DNA from: Arion vulgaris
Taxonomy: Eukaryota; Mollusca; Gastropoda; Stylommatophora; Arionidae
NCBI GenBank assembly: GCA_020796225.1
Contig: CM036756.1
Coordinates: 68,135,152-68,199,151 of the forward strand
Direction of reading: 5' to 3'
DNA: 64,000 nt
The translations under genes were made by a program, and so were the position numbers. Positions 43,301 through 51,515 of this stretch are shown piece by piece (within the stretch, counting starts at the first letter, position 1; each line of letters starts with the position of its first letter). The notes under the pieces are model-generated. The model saw nothing but the letters and a program-made list of their open reading frames with translations, was not told the DNA's origin and ran no database searches.

Positions 43301-46114
43301 AAAAGGCGAGAGGATGACCACGAAAAAGATGGTTAGATGATATAGCAGAATCCTGTCAAAGAGCAGAAATAACAATCACCAAAGCCACCAGAACAGCGCA
43401 AGACAAAAACAGAAAACCACGACACTGGACAACAACCCGTTAATAGTATGACGACAAAAGGAGAAGAAGAAGATTCAAAGTTTTCTAAAGTTTATTGATT
43501 TCTTACATTCTCTTGATTGTTCGAAACTATTATTTTTAGTTTGTCAATATATTGTAACTTTTCATAAAATTAAGTTAAATAAAAAATAATAGAAAAGCAA
43601 CGTTACAGTGAAAGATTCGAAGACAGCGCACTCTGTTTAGTAATAATTTCTTTCCGGAATTCCGATGCATATTATTTAATAGCATAACGGAATGAATGCT
43701 GCATGCCTTCATGTATTTTTTTTTTAACGCGAACATGTATATCGTCATAAAAGTCTGCAATATGGACAGGAAGTTATGAAGGGAGAAGATTACTTTTGTT
43801 GCTAGTTCTAGACAAATAAATGGTTAAAGATCTATGCATACCTGATACTGAAGTTTCACAATCAGAGGCTAACTTGAACCAGTGTTAAAAAATAAAGCAA
43901 AATAAATTAAACACATATATAATGGTTTTAAAATATTCTTATTGTTAATGATTACAGTTGTTGGTAAAGGTACTAAGGCTGCCTTGTATCTATAGCATTA
44001 CTTTCATTTAACATTCTAGACCAGTGGTTCTAAACCTTCCTAATGCCGCGACCCTTAATACAGTTCCTCATTTTGTGGTGACCCCCAACTATAAAATTAT
44101 TTTCGTTGCTACTTCATAACTGTAATTTTGCTACTTCATAACTGTAATTTTGCTACTTCATAACTGTAATGTTGCTACTGTTATGAATCGTAATGTAAAT
44201 ATATGATATGCAGGATGTATTTTCATTGTTACAAATTGAACATAATTAAAGGATAGTGATTAATCACAAATGCCGGGTAATCGTATGTGGGCGTATCTAC
44301 ATGTGGACGGACCCGCCTGGAGACGGATAGAGGAGCGGTGTCTCGGTTTCTAAGATCATGGAAAATATGTGTTTTCCGATGGTCTTCTGCGACCCCTGTG
44401 TAAAGGTCTTTCGACCCCAAAGGGTCGCAACCCCTGAGCTGAAAACCACTGTTCTAGACGTTTGAACCAACTCGAATACATGACCTAAGTGTTATCGTCC
44501 GCCTCCAATAGGACTACGAACTCGATCTCCCCTACACTGAAACCTGGGATCCATGATACAAAGTCCGATCACACCAAAAAGGGTACGTTTAGTGCGTGAG
44601 ACTGACACTGTACCTCAACAGTACAGCAACACCCCTGTAAATAAGTAACCTCTTGTCAGTACATTGTGGCTGATACACAGTCACCTTTATTATTTGAAAA
44701 TGTTTCACTTTCTTTGCAGAAAGCCCAGTCAATGCCTGCCACGTGACATTTCTACGTCGAGGTATACGGGAAGTGGGCAGGCCAGTTTCTTGTCTCACTT
44801 GTGGAGCCTCAGCTGCATGAATAGAACCCATTAGACCTGGGGTTTTTTTCGTCTCGGTAAGCGAATGTTTTAATGTGTTGTTCTATTTCATCTCACCATA
44901 ATTATATATGTACATACAATGTATTAACGCGATGGTGTTTTCTGACGGAAAGCTCAATTGTTCGACCCCATGGTAAAGAAAAACTTAATTTTTGGAAGTG
45001 ACAAAAATAAAACTGATGACCTGCATATGCGTGGCGAGAGCTTCGTGAAGCAACCTGAATTCTTCTGGCATGTACAATCCCGCAGCGTACTATCATAAAT
45101 GGTAACAAATCGCCGCCTAAATTCCGTGTTTTTTGTTTTATATTTTTTTCTAGCATTTATTTATTTTAATTTTTTTGTTATTGGGCCTTACAAAGAAGTG
45201 GCACAACGAACCGGTGGATCCAGCACGATTGAACGGTTAAAATGCCGATCGTTGTCATTCTTTCGATAGAGAGCTGCTTGGAGTTTATTTAAGCGGGTTT
45301 TATTGTGCTTTCTGGCGTTTAATGAAGATTCCTAACATATGGCCGCGATCAAGCGGACACTATACTTTGAACTTAACCAAAAAGCCGAGACTTGAATTCC
45401 TTCGCCCTGTACAATCTTCCAACGTACTTTCAGAAGCGGGAACAAAGCGCAGCCTGCATGCCTCCATTTTGTACATTCCCTCAGCATTCTCTAACAAATA
45501 GGAACAAGGCGTTAAATTATAATTACTGTAGCTCAAGCGGTAGTGAGCTCGATCACAAACCCAAGCGTACCTGGTTCAAACCCCACGGTGGGCACGTTTG
45601 GAAGCAAATTCGTCTCCGTGGGATTTTTATAAAAGGTAAAAATAGACCCCACCGTTCAGAAAGCAATGGCAAACCACTGAACGTATAAGTGGTGCCTAGA
45701 AAATCAACGACACATTTACTGTAGTTGGTGGCTACGTCCTTTAGGATATGCCACGATTTTCATTTTCATGGCAAATTCAAGCGGTATAAGAAGACAGCAC
45801 TTGTGATGAATCAACAGTCTCATCACCACATTGTTAATGTTAGTACTCACTGAGTTCTTAATGTGAAGGCAACACTTGTGATAAATTAACAGTCTTATGT
45901 TATCATCACATTGTTAGTGTTAGTACTCACTGAGTTCTTAATGTGAAGGCAGCACTAGTGATGGAAGATGGAAGATTGAGTCCTTTGGTTATCTCCCTCC
46001 AGAGTTTCTTGTTAATGACCTCCACTAGTCCACCCTTAGAGACAACAAGTCTGAATAGCTCGTACAGATCAAGTGTCTGCTTGGCCATGATGGGTATTCT
46101 GTTTACAGGTGTAC
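27898..46114 (-). CDS. ARID3: ARID3 family transcription factor (dead ringer/retained homologue), 5' part missing
   Basis: Five exons on the minus strand join in frame: 46114-45931, 37796-37591, 34265-34122, 29769-29533 and 28007-27898. The first begins GTPVNRIPIMAK and continues through VEVINKKLWREITKGLNLP to AAFTLRTQ. The second continues YMKYLYPYECDK and ELQAAIDGNRREGRR. Together these are most of the extended ARID domain, which in this family binds AT-rich DNA as a nuclear regulator. The third and early fourth exons encode a low-similarity linker. The fourth and fifth encode the REKLES region, ending SMEINGIMYQGVLFAQ, which in ARID3 proteins mediates self-association and localisation. Every junction is canonical and phase-matched. 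The N-terminal ARID helices and the acidic N-terminus are absent, so upstream exons must lie at higher coordinates. The coding sequence here is not broken by frameshifts. Introns are large and repeat-filled. Confidence 0.95.
28068..28845. repeat. (CTA)n tract, about 780 bp
   Basis: Mostly CTA/ACT trinucleotides with scattered TTA, CTG and 1-2-base slips. In ARID3 transcript orientation this is UAG/AGU repeats ending about 60 nt before the last-exon acceptor. Long open frames in it are low-complexity artefacts. Confidence 0.97.
28855..29335 (-). mobile_element. LINE C-terminal fragment split by a piggyBac-type MITE
   Basis: The minus strand encodes RRWRYVGHTLRRNDQRISK, ALKWDAKGSRKRGRL, then after the MITE a KEP..L..REARNI-like end. 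This fragment resembles the family found widely as LINE ends in molluscs and other animals. Confidence 0.82.
28989..29204. mobile_element. piggyBac-type MITE at TTAA
   Basis: It is an inverted-orientation copy of 8649-8866. The ends are CCCTTTCGCTGCTACATAC and TTAGCAGCTAAAGGG. TTAA lies at 28985-28988 and 29205-29208. The LINE reading resumes across it (CGACTTAAGGAGCC as the empty site). Confidence 0.85.
29463..29545 (-). repeat. 27-bp tandem repeat of the ARID3 exon-4 donor
   Basis: Three units of TTACTAGTCGAAGTGAGTGA plus TTATGTA on the minus strand. The first spans the true exon/intron junction (exon ends at 29533, GTGAGT 29532-29527). Two further intact GTGAGT sites follow at 27-bp spacing inside the intron. 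Confidence 0.92.
29533..29769 (-). CDS. ARID3: ARID3 exon (linker and REKLES alpha part)
   Basis: Acceptor TTTTTCAG; enters and leaves one base into a codon. It encodes ERDALAMEAASRAMEEATRK and then PPRKRLLADNDRILPGGLN, corresponding to the REKLES motif, the basic patch and the helix region of the family. Confidence 0.92.
29960..30163 (+). mobile_element. SINE1 copy at the 5' edge of a tandem duplication
   Basis: It aligns to SINE1 from the GTGTTCTTATCGCGCTGGAG head, through GTGCGGGTTCATTTCCGCGG, to the GTGCTTCTGGATCGGAAAAA end. Its 3' half is identical to that of the copy at 31345. Confidence 0.88.
30481..30739 (-). mobile_element. SINE4 copy in duplication copy 1
   Basis: Full-length reverse SINE4 flanked by exact CATTTGTTAGT repeats (30470-30480 and 30740-30750). 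Confidence 0.92.
31005..31300. repeat. 55-bp minisatellite, about 5 copies
   Basis: Units with CTTGGAAAAGGGGCAGGGCA, ATTATATTGTTCTACC and TTATTGGAAGTTTAG. Copy 2 of the duplication has about one unit fewer. Confidence 0.93.
31345..31548 (+). mobile_element. Hybrid SINE1 at the duplication junction
   Basis: The 5' half (GCCCGCCTGTCCAGCGTGTT, GACTGCGGGTGACTAG) resembles the SINE1 at 32687. The 3' half is identical to the SINE1 at 29960. This is the recombinant expected from unequal crossing-over between two SINE1 copies. Confidence 0.9.
31866..32124 (-). mobile_element. SINE4 copy in duplication copy 2
   Basis: Duplicate of 30481-30739, with the same CATTTGTTAGT flanks (31855-31865 and 32125-32135). 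Confidence 0.92.
32400..32640. repeat. 55-bp minisatellite, about 4 copies
   Basis: Duplicate of the array at 31005-31300, with TTCATGG and AAGACAA variants private to this copy. Confidence 0.92.
32687..32887 (+). mobile_element. SINE1 copy at the 3' edge of the tandem duplication
   Basis: Complete SINE1 with A-box-like TAGCGCGTTGG and GATTCAATTCC, ending in GGATCGAAAAAAC. It lies directly against a LINE RNase H fragment. Confidence 0.88.
32890..33610 (+). mobile_element. LINE RNase H domain and cysteine tail remnant
   Basis: Frame-shifted translation gives a VVIFT..ALSVITAL segment, IQWIPSHCNIRENEAADKLA (RNase H core with catalytic-site-like H and D), then LSTGHNKLRAHMFHKFKIG, CPCNMADMTAEHVLQDCPRL and KEYWPQ. 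The end GGCCGGGAACGCAAGAGAGA matches the LINE at 6165-6222. It is a relic within an ARID3 intron. Confidence 0.85.
33817..34060 (+). mobile_element. SINE2, full length, 11-bp target duplication
   Basis: The tRNA-like head has GTGGCTTAGGGATAGTGACT and B box GTTCGAATCAC. The body has CCCGTTCAGAAAGCAATGGC and the end has TTAACTTTTT. Exact ACTAACATAAT flanks lie at 33806-33816 and 34061-34071. It sits 55 bp inside the intron after the ARID3 donor at 34121. Confidence 0.93.
34122..34265 (-). CDS. ARID3: ARID3 exon (linker)
   Basis: 144 nt between TATTTCCACAG and a GTAAGT donor, entering and leaving one base into a codon. It encodes NFDVDRSDMRHLTSSNGPAL and MPLSHHIYSSMITEKLRH. It has no family motif and is called from phase, splice sites and position. 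Because its length is a multiple of three, skipping it would keep the frame. Confidence 0.8.
34628..35000. repeat. 36-bp minisatellite, about 10 copies
   Basis: Units with GACCGATTACGGTACAAGTA and TTAATAATTATGATAT. Since 36 is a multiple of 3, frames stay open on both strands, giving illusory repetitive proteins. Confidence 0.95.
35365..35790 (-). mobile_element. LINE C-terminal fragment (KWFGH family)
   Basis: One open minus-strand frame encodes DFIKKQQIKWFGHVSRLPTD, RAMLLRYNGYKAKDRPRRRW and TKKTIYEAHTMAHFRNLFLT. It is the best preserved of the related pieces at 23293, 14670, 40670, 54050, 56445 and 58010. Confidence 0.87.
35955..36080. repeat. 18-bp minisatellite, about 7 copies
   Basis: TATTGGCCGAGATATTTG units, two with GTG for GAG. 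Open in frame on both strands. Confidence 0.94.
36205..36385 (+). mobile_element. LINE ORF C-terminus ending in LPIDRL
   Basis: An open frame from about 36205 gives EKLADDRVLWKAKLRKIAES, KRLLYELNCKREKRK and VVTVKHLPIDRL followed by stop. A final WxxLAxDRxxW motif is usual at the end of some LINE ORFs. Shorter copies: 36505-36605 (minus), 9325-9425 (minus), about 48850-48880 (plus). Confidence 0.7.
36505..36610 (-). mobile_element. LINE ORF C-terminal fragment
   Basis: Inverted, shorter copy of 36205-36385. The end is CTTTACAGACGGTCAATTAA on the plus strand. Confidence 0.65.
36812..37024 (+). mobile_element. SINE1, full length, 12-bp target duplication
   Basis: Starts CGCCCGTCTGACCAGAGTGT, has TAGCGCGTTGG and GGGTTCAATTCC boxes, and ends in an A-rich CCAAAAAACCC tail. 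Exact AAACTTTCTCAG repeats at 36800-36811 and 37025-37036. Confidence 0.94.
37265..37520. repeat. (CA)n microsatellite
   Basis: Pure (CA)n at about 37298-37330, then impure CACACAGACA repeats. It lies 70 bp downstream of the ARID3 exon donor at 37590. Confidence 0.93.
37591..37796 (-). CDS. ARID3: ARID3 exon (C-terminal ARID domain)
   Basis: Acceptor TCTTCCTCAG; donor GTTAGT (37590-37585). It completes a codon with one base and leaves one base into the next. It encodes YMKYLYPYECDKLKLSNPSE and AAIDGNRREGRR, the last ARID helices and the conserved extension, then a glycine- and serine-rich linker. Confidence 0.97.
37890..37935. repeat. (GA)n microsatellite
   Basis: GAGAGA run with one GGTG interruption. 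Confidence 0.85.
38040..38240 (-). mobile_element. LINE C-terminal fragment
   Basis: The minus-strand frame reads LRDFRHIKSHEGLEKTIIEG, KIRGRSQRWWRQYV, then a LNMTAAEDLREI end, in line with 49855-50320 and 42790-43250. Confidence 0.8.
38385..38600 (-). mobile_element. SINE6 copy
   Basis: The reverse complement carries the tRNA-like head, GAGTTCGAATCCGG and the CCGGAGCTACAGAATTCGTG body. Confidence 0.8.
39073..39308 (-). mobile_element. SINE2 copy, 9-bp target duplication
   Basis: Reverse SINE2 with GTTCAAATCACGCTGCGGAC as B-box region. ATTATGAGT flanks at 39064-39072 and 39309-39317. Confidence 0.9.
39320..40625. other. ARID3 intron without a recognised element
   Basis: I see no in-window repeat copy or splice-bounded frame here. 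The open frames at 39338 and 40165 (minus) have no motifs. Confidence 0.4.
40630..41000 (+). mobile_element. LINE C-terminal fragment (KWFGH family)
   Basis: Contains GCAGATTACCAACAGACAGT, ATACAAATCAAAAGGCCGTC and CTTCTTATCCTGACGCTGTG, as the reverse of 35365-35790. Confidence 0.72.
41345..41495. repeat. Two-copy direct repeat of about 70 bp
   Basis: ACATATACTGCCAATATAAA and TTTGGATATCAAAGCAGAAA recur once, with an AGAAACAGAGACAGA run in front. Confidence 0.8.
41496..42789. other. ARID3 intron without a recognised element
   Basis: AT-rich. The open frame at 41495-41824 has no family motif or splice support. Confidence 0.4.
42790..43455 (+). mobile_element. LINE RT C-terminal fragment
   Basis: Translation gives VATYGCES-type, KCYRKIIRIPWTEKRKNTD, ITYYGHIKRHDGLERTILER and RRGKSRPRRRWLQDIKET. 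A second, similar end (ARG-PRKRWLDDIAESCQR) follows at 43300-43450, so two LINE ends lie in tandem. Confidence 0.83.
44022..44451. mobile_element. SPIN-type hAT element, non-autonomous, 430 bp
   Basis: The terminal repeats begin CAGTGGTTCTAAACC and end AAAACCACTG. Internal sequence (TTCCTAATGCCGCGACCCTT, GTGGACGGACCCGCCTGGAG) matches the known SPIN non-autonomous consensus as I remember it. TTCTAGAC octamers flank it exactly (44014-44021 and 44452-44459). The ACTTCATAACTGTAATTTTG block is triplicated inside. It encodes no transposase. Confidence 0.95.
44465..44640 (-). mobile_element. SINE7 fragment
   Basis: The reverse complement shares the GATCGAGTTC and TTTAGTGCGTGAGAC-type segments with 5445-5729. 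The 3' end is missing. Confidence 0.65.
45525..45775 (+). mobile_element. SINE3, near full length
   Basis: TGTAGCTCAAGCGGTAGTGA, GGTTCAAACCCCACGGTG, ACCGTTCAGAAAGCAATGGC and GATATGCCACGATTTTCAT appear in order. Confidence 0.88.
45793..45950 (-). repeat. 80-bp tandem repeat containing the ARID3 exon end and donor
   Basis: On the minus strand the true exon end TTCACATTAAGAACTCA and donor GTGAGT (45930-45925) are followed, 80 bp into the intron, by a second intact copy (exon-like end at 45851, GTGAGT at 45850-45845). The copied exon part extends back to ATCACAAGTGTTGCC, equivalent to the codons for SAAFTLRT. Confidence 0.93.
45931..46114 (-). CDS. ARID3: ARID3 exon (central ARID domain)
   Basis: Acceptor CGCCAACAG (AG at 46116-46115); donor GTGAGT at 45930-45925. 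The exon supplies the last two bases of a glycine codon, 60 codons, and two bases of a glutamine codon. It encodes TPVNRIPIMAKQTLDLYELF, KGGLVEVINKKLWREITKGL and SSITSAAFTLRT, the DNA-binding core. Residues are nearly the same as those I know for vertebrate ARID3 proteins. Confidence 0.97.
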
Positions 46115-48500
46115 CTGTTGGCGATAAATAAAAGATGTTAGTTTCTTATAGTTTTAGGTAAGACATTTCGTTTATCAAATACATGTTTCCCAACACCGTG
46201 TTCCCAAACTTACCTCATGGTATGATAAATGGTTACTTTAATTTCTACTATATACATGTCTTCTTCTACTACGATCCCCGGGCATTATGAATTTTCACTA
46301 TTTTTCATATAGTGCAATGGAGGGATTACTTGGCTTTCTTTAAAACTCAGAAGCCTCCAACAGGTCCATGCTTGTAGTGCTATGCTTAGTGCTGCGGAGG
46401 CTCCTACTCCGGTAGGGTTCATTGGTCATCACTGCACTATTCTCCCATTTCTAGTGTGGTTGGAGCTATAAAAACATCACTTATTGATTTCGGTGGGCAT
46501 GTGATTATAGTCCAGAGAGCCACTTCCACTGGTGCTGTAGAGCAGCCACTTTTTGTGATCTATGTGGGATTTTCGTCAGAGAGAGTACTGAGTGACAACC
46601 TGCACGGGCAGACGTTTGCTTTAACTCGAAACGATCAATTTTCAACTCTCTATATACATATAAAGAAACCATGAACATGACCATCGACGAAGTGGGTGAA
46701 CTGGCAAGAGACAGAGTGAATTTCAGATGAGCTATAAAGAGAGCAACATCCTATAAAGGATACGCACCTTAATGATGATATACATATATATATATATATA
46801 TATATATTCTCTCTCACATACTCTAACAGCCTTCTTACCCTCTAATATTATTCTCGACGACACTCCCTCCAATATCATTATCTATCTCTCGCTCGTCTGC
46901 TAAGTGCTTTGTACCTTCGCATATGTTGCTACGCCAAATTTGCTAAAAATTTCAAGGAAATATTTATTTGTTTAAAAAGAAAATCGTTTAATCGCCAGCT
47001 GGCAATTTGAAAGCAATCTTGTGAGTAGTTAGTTTTTATTTGACTCAGAGTATCACGCCTAACCGGCAACAATTTGTTGTATGTCTGTTTTCGTCATTGC
47101 CCGGGGAAATTAATCACTGGAACGGTTGGCTATGATTTCATGCCATCCCTCTTCTTCTATACTCCACCAGTTCATATCTTAACATATGGCCTCGCATAGA
47201 AGACATAGCCATAAAACGAAGACTCGTGGTTTCTGGGTAGACGACATGGTGCACTGGCTTCGTTTCCGCCAAGTGAAGACAACATGAAAAATTCAATATA
47301 AGCGGAACAAGGGAAAGAACTCTGTACTTAAAAATCACAGTTCTGTTATCTCCCGTTTTGTTTTTGTTTTCTAAAGTGAAAAAATGTTAAGTAATAAAAG
47401 TTAACTCCCTTATTTCTCAATTTTTTTTTTATAAGCAGATGTTTTTGACTTATTCGCATCAGTTGCTTCCATCTTGTGTCGTCTTTTTTTTTTTACTTTA
47501 AATAGTATCTTAATCGTGGAAGAAAAGTCTGGATTTCAATATAATGTTTCCCTTTGTGTGCATAATTCAAATCGTGCTTGAAATGTTACATCTCTATAGA
47601 AGGTAGGCATAGCTAATCATCAAGAGAAAAAAACTGTGAATTTTCACATAAACTCGTTTCTCGGTTGAAGTAAATGTCGTTAACGTTGATAGCAAACCGT
47701 GAGACGCCATCATGCTATTTCATCTTTAGTTACAGCTGCAAATCTAACTGAACGCTCTTTTTTCTGGGATTGTGGGTGGAGGGAGAACTGCTAAGGAAAT
47801 GATGCATTTAAAACCCGACAAATGTCCAATTGCGCGTTACTGACGTTGCATGCAGATCGTAGTATTCATTTGCTATTTAAACTCAAATAGCTGTTAATGT
47901 AGACAATTTCTAATCCTTATGCCAAAAATACTTTGCAGTTAAGCGATCCTGCGTGAAACGTCAACCCCCAATTGTCAAAATTATTTTTTTTTATTTCCCG
48001 CGCTCACTTTACATTCAGAGCAGGCGCGAACACGCGAAATAGACGTTAACATTTTTAAGTGTTATGAAATTTGAACCTTTGTCTTTTTGAGCGTATATAC
48101 AAGAATCTGAAATTTGATGATGTTTTGGGACAACTTGAAGCTAAAAATTTAAACATCGAGACATGTCTACTCAAAATTCGAGTCTTGTTGAAATTACTTG
48201 TGGACTGTGGAATCTTTAAGAACAAAATAGTCAACTGGATTTTGTTGAGAAATGTTCAAGAATAAAAGTTTAATGTAAAAATTGGAAGCAGAAATGACAT
48301 GTTTTCTGGACTCATTTGTGAGAAAATCCATATTGATTTGTTGTTGGCACGGTTATGCAGAGGGTTAAAGGTGTCAACCGAAAATCTGGAGGGAGGGACA
48401 GCAAGGAGGGGGTTAAGTGTGTATTCCATTCCATCCTGTGGCATCTCTTGCAAACCCTGCTTGATTCCAAACGCATGGACTTTGTGTCTTATTCTTAGTT
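46115..48500. other. Mostly unassigned sequence upstream of the first seen ARID3 exon
   Basis: It contains a LINE scrap at 46660-46775 (plus; ACCATGAACATGACCATCGA, GAACTGGCAAGAGACAGAGT), a (TA)n run at 46780-46808, and otherwise unrecognised sequence. No ARID N-terminal exon was found here. Confidence 0.5.
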
Positions 48501-48514
48501 GCAACGGTAGGGTG

Positions 48515-48770
48515 TGGCGTCTGTGGCTTAAGGGTTAGTGACTCGGTCTATTAACCCCGACGTTCTGAGTTCGAATCACGCTGCGGACAATTTGCTTGCA
48601 AACTGTTTCGTGTGGATTTTTTCAAAAGGACGATGGCAACACCCGTTCAGAAAGCAATAGCAAACTACTGAACGTAATAATGCCTAGAAAAAGCACAAAC
48701 AGCGGTAAAAAAGCTGGGAGTTGTTTCATAAAGTCCTGTAAAGGATATGCAATTAACTTTTTAAAAAATT
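48515..48770 (+). mobile_element. SINE2, full length, 12-bp target duplication
   Basis: The head TGGCGTCTGTGGCTTAAGGG and B box GTTCGAATCACG are intact. AACGGTAGGGTG (48503-48514) and AACTGTAGGGTG (48771-48782) match at 11 of 12 positions. Confidence 0.93.
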
Positions 48771-49139
48771 AACTGTAGGGTGGAAAGGGGGCTTGTGCAA
48801 AATGAGAAAAGCATATTCTCCATATCAGCTGCCCAGTCTAGCACAAATATTGCCAATTGACCGTCTGTAAAGACAAACACGAAATACAATACAACACAAC
48901 AAGATATAAAAGGCCAATGTTATGCACTATTGTAAACAAAACTTTTGTATGCAAGGATATACTTTCAGGCAAGAGTAAGTTATATTAACGGCTAGAAACT
49001 ACAGAAATATCACATTTACAGATAACAAACACTACATATGGTTGGATCGAACTACAACAGCACAAGTGTTGCCGGGTTATTGAAGAAGAAGATAATGTAG
49101 ACAGTTTGATCTGTTATTAGGTTAATAGACATTCGAAGT

Positions 49140-49850
49140 TTTTATCTCTGTTTGATTACACGAGCATAATTTCTCTTTTCTTGATTATACGAGAATAATT
49201 TATCTTTTCTTGATTACACGAGAATAATTTCTCTTTTCTTGATTACACGAGCATAATTTCTCTTTTCTTGATTACACGAGCATAATTTCTTCTTTCTTGA
49301 TTACACGAGAATAATTTCTTTTTTCTTGATTACACGAGAATAATTTCTCTTTTCTTGATTACACGAGAATAATTTCTCTTTTCTTGATTACACGAGAATA
49401 ATTTCTCTTTTCTTGATTACACGAGAATAATTTCTCTTTTCTTGATTACACGAGAATAATTTCTCTTTTCTTGATTACACGAGAATAATTTCTCTTTTCT
49501 TGATTACACGAGAATAATTTCTCTTTTCTTGATTACACGAGAATAATTTCTCTTTTCTTGATTACACGAGAATAATTTCTCTTTCTTGATTACACAGAAT
49601 AATTTCTCTTTTCTTGATTACACGAGCATAATTTCTTCTTTCTTGATTACACGAGAATAATTTCTTTTTTCTTGATTACACGAGAATAATTTCTCTTTTC
49701 TTGATTACACGAGAATAATTTCTCTTTTCTTGATTACACGAGAATAATTTCTCTTTTCTTGATTACACGAGAATAATTTCTCTTTTCTTGATTACACGAG
49801 AATAATTTCTCTTTTCTTGATTACACGAGAATAATTTCTCTTTTTGATAA
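49140..49850. repeat. 29-bp minisatellite, about 24 copies
   Basis: Units of TTTTCTTGATTACACGAGAA plus TAATTTCTC. A CGAGCATAATTTCTTCTTTC variant appears twice in the same unit order (49250-49310 and 49620-49660), suggesting a block duplication of several units. Confidence 0.96.
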
Positions 49851-49854
49851 TCAT

Positions 49855-50320
49855 CATCATCAAATAGCTTGTCCTGAGCAGAACTTTGTCATCCCAATAG
49901 ACCTTCGGAATTTCACTCTCTCTCTCAGTTCATATGTCTCTTCTGCAGCCGTCATGTTCAAACTATCAGTTACATGCTGAATCCATCTTCTCCGTCTCTT
50001 CTCCTCTTTGCCGGTATGCCTCCTTCCATGATGGTCTTCTCCAGCCCTTCATATCTTTTTATATGTCTAAAATACTTCAATTTTCTCATTCTTATTTGTA
50101 GCATCAGCCATATTTCTTTGATTTTGAGATATTTCTGAATATATCAATTTGTTTTCTTCTCTGTCCATGATATACGGACGACTCTTCTGTAACACTTATA
50201 TTTAAAAGCAGATAAAATGTTTTTTCACTGCCTTGTTAAATGTCCATGCTTCATACCCATACGTTGCCACTAGGAATATGCATGCTGTTAGTATCTCATG
50301 ATTAAACGAACATAATTTCT
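49855..50320 (-). mobile_element. LINE RT C-terminal fragment
   Basis: The reverse complement parallels 20340-20815: a TYGYEAWTFNKAVKK-like segment, an RVVYIMDREE-like region, then a GLEKTIMEGGIPAKRRRDG-like segment. The left edge is the boundary of the 29-bp array. Confidence 0.78.
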
Positions 50321-50659
50321 CGGTTCTTGACTAGTAATATTACATTACCACCGCATATGTTCGTGATCAGCTCTCACAAACTAGATGATAGTTGTTCTAT
50401 AAAGTAGATAATAATTGTTCCAGAAACTATGTAACACAGTGACTTATTCATCAGTCTGTATTAAGTATGTATTAAAAGTTTGGCCAAAACAACGGTTGTA
50501 AGTAACATTTTGATATTTTTCGGCAATGTTTCTTAAAGTTCAGCATAGGCTCCACTATGGGAAAAGGTGGGTTAGGGTGGTGGTGGTGGTTTGGGGGAAG
50601 ATGAAAAAAGGAGGAGGGTGTTATAAAAACTTAAGGGGCAGTTATAAATGTTTTCGTTT

Positions 50660-50920
50660 ATTTTTACGCCCGTGCCGGAGCCACAAGGAAGCAAAGAATA
50701 GTACCCTGCGACCTACAATGCATGTCGTAAGAGGAGACTGATGTAGGCCATAGCGATGCTACCTAGTAAATAAAAGCAGCTCAGAAATGGGATGTGCTGG
50801 CCTATTTGTAGACGGATAACTGGCACAACGTACAATCGCTATTAGGCTCAGATCACATACAAATCACACAGAGTGCTTGACAAGTGGTCGATATGGATCG
50901 TTCAAAGAAGAAGAAGCAGT
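50660..50920 (+). mobile_element. SINE5 copy with (AAG)n tail
   Basis: AATGCATGTCGTAAGAGGAG, AACGTACAATCGCTATTAGG and AGTGGTCGATATGGATCGTT then AAAGAAGAAGAAG. Confidence 0.87.
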
Positions 50921-51167
50921 AGTTTATTTGTAAAACTGCATTTTGAGCCTCTTTTAAGGTTTTGTATCTTAATCTTTGACCATTGGGGTTGTCTTTTGAC
51001 CATACTTTTGACCAAATCCACACAATTGCACTTCTTTGGTTTGCCTACAACTGTGAAATATTACGTTAAACGATCATATAGTCAGTAATTTCTGACACTT
51101 CAACACAAAGTAAATAATGAGAACAAGTGATCTAACATATGTTTAATGCTTGTCCTATTATATTCGT

Positions 51168-51415
51168 CTGTAGCTCAAGTGGTAGTGAGCTCGATCACAA
51201 ACCCAAGCATACCTGGTTCGAATCCCACGGTGGGCAAGTTTGGAAGCAAATTCGTTTCCGCGGATTTTTACAAAGGTAAAAATAGACCTCACCGTTCAGA
51301 AAGCAATGGCAAACTACTGAACGTATAAGTGGTGCCTAGAGAATCAACGACTCGTTTATTGTGGTTGATAGCTACGTCCTTTAGGATATGCCACGATTTT
51401 CATTTCATTCTATTT
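51168..51415 (+). mobile_element. SINE3, best-preserved copy
   Basis: A-box region TAGCTCAAGTGGTAGTGAGC, B box GGTTCGAATCCCACG (canonical), ACCGTTCAGAAAGCAATGGC body and CACGATTTTCATTT end. The intact B box makes it the best reference for SINE3. Confidence 0.92.
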
Positions 51416-51515
51416 AATAGACATCAACTCACTGAAACCTGTTATCCATTTGTGACATTTATGTCAATCTTTTTCCTGACAGTGATTACATGGTGACAAA
51501 ATTATCTGTGTTATA

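Noticed and set aside
46115..46216. Upstream ARID3 exon ending at a GTAAGT donor (minus strand, 46215-46210)
   Set aside because: The frame would leave two bases but the next exon needs one, and the translation has no ARID similarity.
48071..48265. 64-codon frame rich in Leu, Lys and Asn
   Set aside because: No splice sites, family motif or in-window copy. It could be transposon debris, but I cannot support a call.
49140..49850. CRISPR-like regular repeats (also 10285-11350 and 51516-53402)
   Set aside because: Units are contiguous with no unique spacers, and the DNA is animal.
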